From JAPOXR01 sp963662395 (GTDB lineage: Bacteria; Pseudomonadota; Alphaproteobacteria; Rhodobacterales; Rhodobacteraceae), in NCBI GenBank assembly GCA_963662395.1, contig OY759511.1, positions 4,402,001 to 4,466,000 of the forward strand: DNA of 64,000 bases. Direction: 5' to 3'. Under the pieces are notes generated by a model. That model was not told where the DNA came from and did no database searches. It worked only from the letters and a program-made list of their open reading frames with translations. A program made the position numbers and the translations under genes. Numbering within the stretch: position 1 is the stretch's first letter; each line of letters opens with the position of its first letter. Positions 56,318-64,000 of this stretch are shown piece after piece.

Positions 56318-57124
56318 ATGCTTGCATCAGAACTTGACAATTGGCTGGCCCGCGAAGCTCCTCCCCATACTCCGGAGGACGAGGTGGACGGCATCATGGC
56401 CGGTGACCCGGATACAGAGATCGAGGGCATTGCCGTGACCTGGTTGCCCAACATCGATGTACTGGAGCGGGCCGCGAAAAGCAGGCTGAACTTTGTCCTG
56501 GCGCACGAACCTGTCTTCTACCACCATCCGTACTTCTATCCGTACGGAGACGAACGACATACGCCCGCACTGGATCTACCCGACAAGATTGCAACCCAGC
56601 CGGGGCAACTAAAACAGCGCCTGATTGAGGAGAACAGCCTCGTTGTCCACCGCTTTCACGACGGCTGGGACCAGTTCCCGGATTACGGGATGGGCCATGC
56701 GCTGGCCAGAACGCTCGGATGGAGCAGCGTCCAGGTATCACCTGACTACATTTACGAACCCCCGGTCGTCACACTCGAGGAGATTGCGGTCCACATTGCC
56801 GAGCGGCTCGGGAAGTCCGGTGTCCGTTACTGCGGCGATCCAAAGCGGCCGGTTCACAAGATATCGCTGGATTGGGGCAGCCCCGGGGCCATAGACATCG
56901 TGACGCGTGCCGTGAAACACGGCTGTGATGCAGCACTGACCGGTGAACTGGTTGAGTGGCGAGACCTGGAATTCGCGCGCGACAGCGGGTTGGCGATGAT
57001 CACGGCCGGACACTGTGCCACGGAAACACCGGGAATGCAGGCTTGTTGCGAATGGCTGAAGTCCTGTCTTCCCGACATGCGAATCGAGTATATCGACACC
57101 GTTGACCCGGATCGGTTCATATAA
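56318..57124 (+). CDS. NIF3-family dinuclear-metal protein
   Basis: 268 residues. The N-terminal metal site VLAHEPVFYHHP (His about 63 and the His pair after it) and the C-terminal MITAGHCATETPGMQA (His about 231, Glu about 235) are the NIF3/YbgI ligands. NIF3 proteins form ring-shaped hexamers with two metals per site; some are hydrolases or GTP cyclohydrolase-like, but the general function is unknown. Here it sits 31 bases after the permease and before a leaderless NMT1-like protein, so it probably acts on the imported compound. The ATG at 56318 has GGAGAA upstream. Confidence 0.88.
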   Translation: MLASELDNWLAREAPPHTPEDEVDGIMAGDPDTEIEGIAVTWLPNIDVLERAAKSRLNFVLAHEPVFYHHPYFYPYGDERHTPALDLPDKIATQPGQLKQRLIEENSLVVHRFHDGWDQFPDYGMGHALARTLGWSSVQVSPDYIYEPPVVTLEEIAVHIAERLGKSGVRYCGDPKRPVHKISLDWGSPGAIDIVTRAVKHGCDAALTGELVEWRDLEFARDSGLAMITAGHCATETPGMQACCEWLKSCLPDMRIEYIDTVDPDRFI

Positions 57125-57180
57125 GGCAACCCGCCGTATCCGTATTGCCTGCCCTGCCGGTCAAGGAAGTGGGGATCTGA

Positions 57181-58158
57181 ATGCATCAAGAATTCAGCTT
57201 CTATCTTGACTGGCTGCCAAACGTCCAGTTTGCCGGCATCTGTTGGGCGCTCGATCGCGGATTGTATCGAGACGCCGGCCTGGATGTTACGCTGGTCCCC
57301 TGGGTCGAAGATGGATTGAGCATCGTGGAGAAAGTCGTTGCAGGAGGGCTGTGCGCAGGATCGGCCGAAGATAATCTCGTCGTTTCGGCAAGAGCCCGTG
57401 GACAGGCAAGGGTCAGTGCGTTGGCGGCGATGTTCCAGCAAACCCCATTGGTCGTGATGAGCCGACCGGAGTCGGGGATTCAGTCGATCACCGACCTTTG
57501 CGGCAAACATGTCGCCATGCACTGCGATGGCATACGAATACTCGAAGGAATGTTGGACCTTAACGGCATCGGCCGCGACGAACTGAACCTTGTCGAGGTT
57601 ACTCATGACCTGGACAATCTGCTGGCGCGGCGCTTCGACGCTGTCCAGGGCTACGCTGTTGCCGAACCGCTCGAACTGGCTGCACTTGGCCTGACCGTCT
57701 CGACGTTTTCGTTGCGGCATTCGAAGCTGCACCCCTACGCACAAGTTGTCTTTGCGCCTGATGAGGTGCTCGCCGCGCAACGCCAGACCTACGAACGGTT
57801 CCTGCAGGCATCGTTCGCGGGCTGGCGCGCCTGCCTGGAGAACATCGGCCAGGCCGCCGCCTCGATTCGCCGCGTCGGTGCACCGATGGAAGATCCTGAT
57901 CGAGAGATCGAGGCGCTCCACCTCGTTCAACAGCTTGTAACTGGAGGAGACAGTGTGGAGCGCATTGGTTTCATAGATGTTGAACGATGGGCCGAGAATC
58001 TGCGTGCCTACCGCAGACTCGGAATTGTTCCACCCGACACGCCACTGTCGTGCGCGCTCGATATCTCCTCCTGGCAATGCGGACTGCGCGCAGAGGGGGC
58101 AGACGGGCATGCACGGTCCGAGGCACCGGTTCGAACTCCGGCATCGGATATCCGGTAG
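57181..58158 (+). CDS. NMT1/THI5-like protein without signal peptide
   Basis: 325 residues of the NMT1/THI5/ThiY fold: FYLDWLPNVQFAGICWALDR followed by GLYRDAGLDVTLVPW is the family opening, and ADIaLVDAE-like positions are replaced by GSAEDNLVVSARARG. There is no leader, so it should be cytosolic like yeast Thi5 (which makes the thiamin pyrimidine from PLP and His), not periplasmic like ThiY. The Thi5 cysteine-rich motif is not seen, so the same reaction is not supported. It lies between the NIF3 gene and the ATPase gene. Confidence 0.78.
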   Translation: MHQEFSFYLDWLPNVQFAGICWALDRGLYRDAGLDVTLVPWVEDGLSIVEKVVAGGLCAGSAEDNLVVSARARGQARVSALAAMFQQTPLVVMSRPESGIQSITDLCGKHVAMHCDGIRILEGMLDLNGIGRDELNLVEVTHDLDNLLARRFDAVQGYAVAEPLELAALGLTVSTFSLRHSKLHPYAQVVFAPDEVLAAQRQTYERFLQASFAGWRACLENIGQAAASIRRVGAPMEDPDREIEALHLVQQLVTGGDSVERIGFIDVERWAENLRAYRRLGIVPPDTPLSCALDISSWQCGLRAEGADGHARSEAPVRTPASDIR

Positions 58159-58173
58159 GCAAGAGAGGCATTG

Positions 58174-59289
58174 ATGGTACAGGTTGCATTCAGTTCGGTC
58201 GGCAAGGACTTCGGCAGGGATGCCGTGTTGCGCGACGTCGATTTTGAAGTGCCCTCAGGGTGTTTCATGGCACTGATTGGTCCATCCGGTTGTGGCAAAT
58301 CCACGTTGCTCCGGATGATTGCCGGCCTTGAGCACATTGACTATGGCGAAATCTACGTTGGCGGCAACGCGGTGAACCATCTCGCTCCAAAGGATCGTGA
58401 CGTGGCGATGGTGTTTCAGAACTACGCGCTCTATCCGCACATGACGGTCGCGGAAAACATGCTGTTTTCGCTGCGGATGGCACGCTGCACCCGCGCGGAA
58501 AGCAACGACCGCATGTGGGAAGCCGCTCGCATCCTCGGCCTCGAAGACCTTCTGGACCGATATCCGCGGCACCTGTCTGGTGGCCAACGCCAGAGGGTGG
58601 CGATGGGCCGTGCAATAGTCCGTGACCCGAAGGTGTTTCTCTTTGACGAACCCCTTTCAAATCTTGATGCCAAGCTCCGCGTCCAGATGCGTGCAGAGAT
58701 CAAACGGCTGCATCACCGGCTGGGCACGACCATGATCTTCGTGACCCACGACCAGGTCGAGGCAATGACGATGGCAGAGCAGGTTGTCATCTTGCGCGAA
58801 GGCAGGATCGAGCAGATAGGCACCCCGCTTGAACTCTACGACAGGCCGGCGAATGTCTTCGTGGCAGGTTTCATCGGTTCTCCCGCCATGAATCTGATGG
58901 GCGGGACCTTCGAACGGTCGAATGGTCAACTTTGCTTTGTCCCGCAAGGTGGCTCTCCGATCCCCGTTCCGCCGGGAACGCTGCCGGGCGCAGAAAAGAC
59001 CAGCCCGGATCAGAAATACCTTCTGGGAATAAGGCCCGAACACATTTCATTGCCGGGATCCGATCCGGTTTCCGAAGGTGGTGAATCCTCTGGAGAGATT
59101 CCGGCCGAGGTCGTCCTTGTCGAGGTCACCGGTCTCGACACGCACATCGTTGCGTCCGCGCCGAGCGGTGAAGTTACGATCCTGATCCGGGGGCGGTTCG
59201 ATACCGTCGCAGGGGATCGGCTCCCGTTTCGCTTCAACTTCCCGCTCGCTCATGTATTCGATGCGGAATCCGGGGAACGCATGAACTAG
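58174..59289 (+). CDS. ABC transporter ATPase, MalK/UgpC type
   Basis: 371 residues. Walker A GPSGCGKSTLLRMIAGLE near 35, signature HLSGGQRQRVAMGRAIVRDP near 134, Walker B VFLFDEPLSNLDAKLR, the H-loop IFVTHDQVEAMTMA, and a C-terminal TOBE/regulatory region (LLGIRPEHISLPGSD; VVLVEVTGLDTHIVAS). It powers the MalF/MalG-type permeases of this cluster. The ATG at 58174 has GAGAGG five bases upstream. It ends directly at the second copy of the 138-bp repeat. Confidence 0.95.
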   Translation: MVQVAFSSVGKDFGRDAVLRDVDFEVPSGCFMALIGPSGCGKSTLLRMIAGLEHIDYGEIYVGGNAVNHLAPKDRDVAMVFQNYALYPHMTVAENMLFSLRMARCTRAESNDRMWEAARILGLEDLLDRYPRHLSGGQRQRVAMGRAIVRDPKVFLFDEPLSNLDAKLRVQMRAEIKRLHHRLGTTMIFVTHDQVEAMTMAEQVVILREGRIEQIGTPLELYDRPANVFVAGFIGSPAMNLMGGTFERSNGQLCFVPQGGSPIPVPPGTLPGAEKTSPDQKYLLGIRPEHISLPGSDPVSEGGESSGEIPAEVVLVEVTGLDTHIVASAPSGEVTILIRGRFDTVAGDRLPFRFNFPLAHVFDAESGERMN

Positions 59290-59290
59290 C

Positions 59291-59428
59291 GCCCGCCAGA
59301 AAACCCGTCAAGTGACCGACTTGACTGGATATCATGCTGTATTGTCAGAGCGGGGAATCGGGGAAGACACCGGTTTCGGCCCATCTTGGCGAGGCAGGTA
59401 CAGGCCCGATTCCAAGTCCGGGAACATC
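59291..59428. repeat. 138-bp direct repeat, second copy
   Basis: Same block as 50398-50535, same orientation, starting one base after the ATPase stop. The sequence beyond it differs from that after the first copy. Confidence 0.9.
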
Positions 59429-59795
59429 CCCGCTGCGGGGCCAGGAGCGGGTCAGGGTGGCAATGTCTCACTTCACCGCCTGGCCTGCTGAACGCGCAAA
59501 CGGGGCAGGGTGATTCCCGAAAGGCAGGGCTGGCAGGCTGATCGCCAGGGAGCGCAGCCGGTCGACGGCGTGCGCATGAACCGGCACGACTCCGGGAACC
59601 GGTTGACATCATGCCCGGTCATTGCCGGATGCACGACAAGGCCAGAATGCAGGATTGAGTGATGAGTACAAAACAGGCACGGGCCCGGCATTACGAGCGT
59701 CTCTCGAAATCGGCCGGGAAGTCCGACCGGCCGGGTATGCGGGCCGGCAATTGTTCCGAGGCCCGGAAAGACGGGATGGGCACGGGCCCGGCGCG
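59429..59795. other. Gene-free stretch after the repeat
   Basis: About 370 bases without a convincing gene. The latter part (from about 59660) may be the degenerate 5' end of the CrtC/AttH-like gene: a plus-strand ATG at 59662 opens a basic segment leading to it. Confidence 0.35.
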
Positions 59796-59799
59796 GAAG

Positions 59800-60125
59800 A
59801 ACCATGAATGGTGGTAGTTCGATGCCCACCTGGATGACGGCTTCACGCTCGTCCTCTTCTTCTCCAAGCCGATGGCACCCTTGCGCAAGGGGCCTTGGCC
59901 CCGATGATCAACATCGGGTTCGATTGTCCTGACGGCACCTCCTACAAGCACGACATGAGGATCGATGCCGGTGAATTTTCAACCCCGACCGACAGGTGCG
60001 AGGTCAAGATTGCCTACAATTGTCTCCAGGGCGACCTCGAACGTTGCGAGATCCATGTGAGGGATGAATGCATCGAGGTGACGCTGGATGTGAGCCGGAC
60101 AACCGAGAGCTGGCGGGCGCCAATC
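59800..60125 (+). pseudogene. CrtC/AttH-like (carotenoid 1,2-hydratase/lipocalin-like) gene fragment
   Basis: The plus strand gives KNHEWW, a TAG stop where Tyr is expected, then FDAHLDDGFTLVLFFFSKPM. After a frame change it continues MINIGFDCPDGTSYKHDMRI and CLQGDLERCEIHVRDECIEV followed by TLDVSRTTESWRAP. This is the order of AttH/CrtC-type hydratases (ExWWyfd, fxxkp, GdlxryxihV, tpsWRp). The C-terminal half is lost. It is clearly dead. Confidence 0.6.
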
Positions 60126-60499
60126 CATCCACTATTGGGTCAAGCTCTCCGATATCCTTCATGCCGGCATATTTGCAGCGAACCCGGAGTTGGGAGATGC
60201 GCATGCACGAAAGTCGAGGTCACTGGTCATTCCATTACTGCAAGAAAGAGGTCCAATCGAGAACATGTTCCGCAATCACGATCAAGTCACGGAGCGCGAT
60301 GTAAGGCTGGTTTGAGGAGTTGAATCGCAAGAACGCGTCAGGCAGAGATTCGTACGGTTGATGTGCAAGCACGTGACGGTGCGGATGCCTGAGAGGGTCC
60401 GGGGTGTGGAACCCCCGGGCTGTTGGAAACTGTATGGACCCGGCTCCTGCCGTGAGACCGGAGAGGCATGGCCGCCCGGATGGCTTCTCGAGATCGTGG

Positions 60500-60680
60500 A
60501 GGACCGAAAGGCGTGAGGTGCTTCATGACCCGCTTCCGCCGCCGAGTGGTAGAAAGGACCACTGCCTGGATGAACAGCTGCTGCAGTCTCGCCAAGGGTC
60601 ATGAGTCAGCATTGACCCGGCAATTCTGCCCTGCAGGAGCGTCTCCCGATGATGATGGCCGTCTGGCAAGCATGCCGGAA
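60500..60680 (+). pseudogene. IS5-type transposase C-terminal scrap
   Basis: FRRRVVERTTAWMNSCCSLA followed by KGHESALTRQ matches the end of IS5-family transposases (rWVVERTfaWlnrcRrLakd.E). No other part of the element is recognisable. Confidence 0.5.
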
Positions 60681-60712
60681 TGTTGGCCTGAGGCATGGGT
60701 GCAAGCGGGCGG

Positions 60713-63247
60713 TCAGTCTCTTGCCCGAAGAACCCGTGAGGGCGAGGCGTTCAGCGGCCCGAGGGCGAACAGCAGGCCGGCCAGCAGCGAGACGACAGCG
60801 CCGCCGCCAACTGTCAGTATGGCCGAAACAGGCTCGAAGGTGAAATCCTGCTCCATCACGAAGCGCATCACCGCCCAGCCGATTGCCCCTCCGGCCAGGA
60901 TGGCAACCGAACCGGCGGCAGCTCCGAGTATGACCGATCGCAGGGCAACATAGGACAGGATCCGCAACCTGACCGCGCCGAGTGCCTTCAGGATGGCCGA
61001 ATCATAGGTCCGCCGCTTCTCGCCTGCGGCTGCGACGCCGATCAGGACAACAAAGCCCGTTGCCAGGGTGATGGTCGATCCGAGAATGGTTGCCGCAACC
61101 AGGTTGGCAAGAATCTCCCTGAACCGGGCGATACCCTCCCGGACCGAAATCATGGTCACGTTCGGCAGGGCGGCGCCGACCGACTGCAGCAACCCGGTTT
61201 CGGCACCCTGGTCGGCATAGATGGTGGCGATATGGGTATGCGGCGCCCCGGCCAGCGCCGACGGGTTCATCGACATGATGAAACCGACCCCGGCATCCCT
61301 GAAGTCGACGACCCGGAAACTCGCAACCCGTGCCGTGATGTCGCGACCGAGAATATTGACCGTCAACCGGTCGTCGAGTTCGAGCCCCAACTCCCGGCCT
61401 TCCTCCTCGGAAAAGCTGACCAGGGGCTCGCCGGTGTAATTCTCCGGCCACCAGCTCCCCGATGACAGGATCGCATCGTCGGGTGGGACGGCAGAGTAGG
61501 TCACGCCGCGGTCTCCGCGGAGCGCCCAGTGATCGCCGGCAACCTCCCGGGCCGAAGCACCATTGATCCTGGTAATGACCCCCCGCAGCATGGGAGCAGT
61601 ATCCACCCGGGTGACCCGGGGATCTTCGGAGGCCAGCTCGAGGAACTCCGACAGCTGGTCATTCTGGATATCCACGGCAAAGAACAGCGGTGCGACCTCC
61701 GGCAGGTCATTGCGGATCGAGTTGTTGAGATTGGCCGATACCTGGCCGATGGAAGCCAGCACGGTCAGTCCAAGACCGAGTGACAGGACAACCGGGATTG
61801 CGTCGCTGTCGATGCCGCCGATCGATCCGACGGCGATGCGAAAGACCGGCCGCCCCCTGAAGATCCGGGTTGCTGCCAGTCGATTCAGGGAAAGCCGAAG
61901 GGCAATACCGGCGACGGAGAGCACGGCCAGGCAGGCCAGGATCCCGGCTGCCGACCAAAGCGTCAGCCTGACCGCCCCCGAGAACCAGCTGGCGGCGGCA
62001 ATCAGTACCAGCACCAGCAGCCCGATGACCGCCAGCAGGCGGGGAGGGGGGAGAAGGCCGCCGCTGCGGCTGCCATCCCGAAACAGCTCGGCCGGACGGA
62101 TCTGCCCGGTCCTGGCCAGCGACCACAGGGCGAAGGCTGTTCCGGCCAGGGCCCCGTAGATCGACGCCTCCAGCAACGGCTTCAGGTAGATGGTCGTTTC
62201 CACCGGCACCGGAAGATACTGTGCAGTCAGGGGCAGCAACAGCAGCGGAACTGCCAACCCGACGGCATTTCCGATCACGATGCCGGCGAGGATCATGACT
62301 CCCACCTGGGCGAGATAGACGGCAAACACCGTCGACCGTTCTGCCCCCAATGTCTTCAGGGCGGCAATGGTCGAGACCCTGCGGTCAAGAAACACCCGAA
62401 CTGCGGCTGCCACGCCAATCCCGCCGACAACGAGCCCGGCCAGGCCGACCAGCACCAGGAATGCGCCGACCCGCCGGACGAATTCCCGCACTCCGGAATT
62501 GGCGTTGGTCCGGTCCTGCCATTGTAGCCCGCGATCGGCAAACCTGTCCCGTGCCTGGTTGGCGATCTCCCGCAGATCGGCATCATCCGGCAGTCTCATC
62601 CGGTAGTGGGAACTGAATAGTGAGCCTGGCGCCAGCAGCCCGGAATCGGCAAGGGCGCTGGTCAGAACGATGGTTCTGGGGCCAAGCATCGGCCCGGAGA
62701 CGATCGAATCGGGTGCACGCTGAAGCAGTGCCGTCAGCTGGAATTCCGTCGAGCCCAAGCGGATCCGGTCGCCGGGAGCGAGCTGCAGCCTGGCGGCCAG
62801 TGACGGCTGGATCACCGCGCCGGGCAAATCGCCCTCCGGGCTCAGCGCCTCGGACAAGGGGATGGGCGGATCGAGGACGACCTTTCCGTAGAGCGGGTAG
62901 TTCCGGTCGACTGCCTTGACCTGCGTCAGCGCCCTGACCGGCATCTCGCCGTCATTTGTCGTCGCCATCGACCGGAAGTCGACCACCTCCGATATCCGGT
63001 CGGCTTCCTGGTGCATCCAGCCAAGCTCGGCCTCGTCGGCAAACCGGTAGCTGAACTCGATTTCGGCATCGCCACCGAGAAGGTTCCCGCCCTCGCGGGA
63101 GAGACCGGCCTCGATTGCCGAGCGGACGGTCCCGACTGCTGCAACGGCCGCCACGCCAAGGGCCAGGCAGGCGACAAACACTCGAAATCCCCTGAATCCG
63201 CCACGCAGCTCGCGCCGGGCGATCCTGATGGCGGCCATCCGTTGCAT
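60713..63247 (-). CDS. ybbP: FtsX-like ABC transporter permease (YbbP type)
   Basis: 844 residues. A first membrane helix (FRVFVACLALGVAAVAAVGT) is followed by a large periplasmic domain, and two FtsX-like membrane modules are visible (LVLVGLAGLVVGGIGVAAAV around residue 260; LATGFVVLIGVAAAGEKRRT near 750). This is the two-FtsX layout of YbbP. The ATG at 63247 overlaps the stop of the ATPase gene (TGATG), so the two are one complex. The physiological role of YbbAP is unsettled; membrane or lipoprotein handling is proposed. Confidence 0.9.
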   Translation of the reverse strand: MQRMAAIRIARRELRGGFRGFRVFVACLALGVAAVAAVGTVRSAIEAGLSREGGNLLGGDAEIEFSYRFADEAELGWMHQEADRISEVVDFRSMATTNDGEMPVRALTQVKAVDRNYPLYGKVVLDPPIPLSEALSPEGDLPGAVIQPSLAARLQLAPGDRIRLGSTEFQLTALLQRAPDSIVSGPMLGPRTIVLTSALADSGLLAPGSLFSSHYRMRLPDDADLREIANQARDRFADRGLQWQDRTNANSGVREFVRRVGAFLVLVGLAGLVVGGIGVAAAVRVFLDRRVSTIAALKTLGAERSTVFAVYLAQVGVMILAGIVIGNAVGLAVPLLLLPLTAQYLPVPVETTIYLKPLLEASIYGALAGTAFALWSLARTGQIRPAELFRDGSRSGGLLPPPRLLAVIGLLVLVLIAAASWFSGAVRLTLWSAAGILACLAVLSVAGIALRLSLNRLAATRIFRGRPVFRIAVGSIGGIDSDAIPVVLSLGLGLTVLASIGQVSANLNNSIRNDLPEVAPLFFAVDIQNDQLSEFLELASEDPRVTRVDTAPMLRGVITRINGASAREVAGDHWALRGDRGVTYSAVPPDDAILSSGSWWPENYTGEPLVSFSEEEGRELGLELDDRLTVNILGRDITARVASFRVVDFRDAGVGFIMSMNPSALAGAPHTHIATIYADQGAETGLLQSVGAALPNVTMISVREGIARFREILANLVAATILGSTITLATGFVVLIGVAAAGEKRRTYDSAILKALGAVRLRILSYVALRSVILGAAAGSVAILAGGAIGWAVMRFVMEQDFTFEPVSAILTVGGGAVVSLLAGLLFALGPLNASPSRVLRARD

Positions 63248-63939
63248 CAGGCCGGACCAGCGGTGTCGCCGCCGGCAAGGCGGCCATCCTCGAGACGGAT
63301 CAACCGGCTGCACCGGCGGGCCAGTTCCGCCGCATGGGTCACCAGGACCAGGGTGGATTGATGTTTCTCACCGAGCCCGAGCAGGAGATCCATGACGATC
63401 TCACCGTTTTCGGTGTCCAGGTTGCCGGTGGGCTCGTCGGCCAGCAGGATGTCCGGTTCGGGGGCCAGCGCCCTGGCAATTGCCACGCGCTGCTGCTCGC
63501 CGCCGGACATCTGCCTCGGGTAGTGGTCGGCGCGCCCGTCAAGGCCAACGGCGTTCAGCTCCCGCCGGGCCAACTCGAAGGCGTCCCGGCGGCCGGAGAG
63601 CTCGAGCGGTGTAGCCACGTTCTCCAGGGCGGTCATGGTCGGCACCAGGTGGAAGGACTGGAAGACGACCCCGACATGCCGCATGCGGAACCGCGCCAGC
63701 TGGTCTTCGGACATGGTGCCCAGATCGCGCTCAAGCACCGAGACCCTGCCATTCGTTGCCCGCTCCAGCCCGCCAAGCAGCATCAGCAGCGAGGATTTGC
63801 CCGATCCTGACGGGCCGGTCAGACCGATCGATTCTCCCTTGTGGACATCGAGGGTGATGTCCTTGAGAATATTGACCGGGCCGGCATTGCCAGCCAGTGT
63901 CAGGCACGCGTCGTGCAGGGAGATCAGGGTTTTGGCCAT
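63247..63939 (-). CDS. ybbA: LolD/YbbA-type ABC ATPase
   Basis: 230 residues. Walker A GPSGSGKSSLLMLLGGLE near 38, signature MSGGEQQRVAIARAL near 141, Walker B ILLADEPTGNLDTENG. This is the MacB/LolD subgroup that partners with FtsX-type permeases. I chose the ATG at 63939 (MAKTLISLHDACLTLAGNAG); an upstream in-frame ATG at 63996 adds residues unlike the family. In many proteobacteria ybbAP is divergent from the esterase gene tesA, which would lie just beyond the window. Confidence 0.92.
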   Translation of the reverse strand: MAKTLISLHDACLTLAGNAGPVNILKDITLDVHKGESIGLTGPSGSGKSSLLMLLGGLERATNGRVSVLERDLGTMSEDQLARFRMRHVGVVFQSFHLVPTMTALENVATPLELSGRRDAFELARRELNAVGLDGRADHYPRQMSGGEQQRVAIARALAPEPDILLADEPTGNLDTENGEIVMDLLLGLGEKHQSTLVLVTHAAELARRCSRLIRLEDGRLAGGDTAGPA

Positions 63940-64000
63940 GTCGGAATTTGCCCAGTCGAGGCTGTTGCAGCTTGTATATGTAGTGCGGCAGATCATTCAC

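Noticed and set aside
1..64000. CRISPR arrays, rRNA or tRNA genes, riboswitches
   Set aside because: Reading through the window gave no regularly spaced repeats and no recognisable tRNA or rRNA stretches. Short or diverged ones could be missed by eye.

Overview
The window looks like chromosome of a GC-rich alphaproteobacterium. The evidence is the GlnD of alphaproteobacterial type, TctC, Dpp and Mal-type uptake systems, purine-degradation genes, and the particular insertion-sequence (IS) families present. Decayed, nested ISs occupy roughly 40% of it, which suggests a lineage with relaxed selection, perhaps host-associated; that is inference. I saw no rRNA, tRNA, CRISPR array or phage structural gene.

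Layout. 0-7.7 kb (all minus strand): a partial tctC, glnD, a decayed IS5-type element and a homodimeric 2-oxoacid dehydrogenase E1/transketolase-like gene. 7.9-24.4 kb is an IS mosaic. An IS701-type copy (A) is split by an IS66-type element (8523-11713) whose tnpC is coupled to a D12-class DNA adenine methylase and runs convergently against tnpA-tnpB. Next comes an IS4-type element carrying a DUF4338 (DruA-like) gene, split by a decayed relative of the IS66 element (12806-15645). Then follows an orphan AAA ATPase with its own sigma70-like promoter, and a second IS701 copy (B) holding an IS256 element that itself holds an IS21 element with a TOPRIM/DUF3991 passenger. 24.7-30 kb: a PatB/MalY lyase and a second, apparently identical copy of the decayed IS66 relative.

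30.4-46.4 kb is a nitrogen-compound uptake and breakdown locus: a cyclic amidohydrolase, a hydantoin/allantoin-type racemase and a double-domain Dpp ATPase on the minus strand; on the plus strand a rhodanese, SBP-DppB-DppC, a second SBP-like protein without a leader, a VOC protein and a P-loop NTPase fused to an FGE/C-lectin-like domain. A 3.7-kb ISAs1/DUF4338 element, itself split by an ISNCY element, sits between the rhodanese and the SBP. 47.6-50.4 kb holds a coupled ureide pathway: PuuE-UraD fusion, ureidoglycine aminohydrolase and ureidoglycolate lyase. 52.2-59.3 kb holds a sugar-type ABC importer (SBP, two permeases, MalK-type ATPase) with a NIF3 protein and a leaderless NMT1/THI5-like protein, flanked by a 138-bp direct repeat. 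59.3-60.7 kb has relics, including a broken CrtC/AttH-like gene. 60.7-64 kb has a YbbA-YbbP-type ABC pair.

The most unusual content is the set of IS elements with passenger genes (adenine methylase in IS66, TOPRIM protein in IS21, DUF4338 proteins in two IS families). The IS66 architecture is retained in a diverged relative, which implies a lasting methylase-transposon association.
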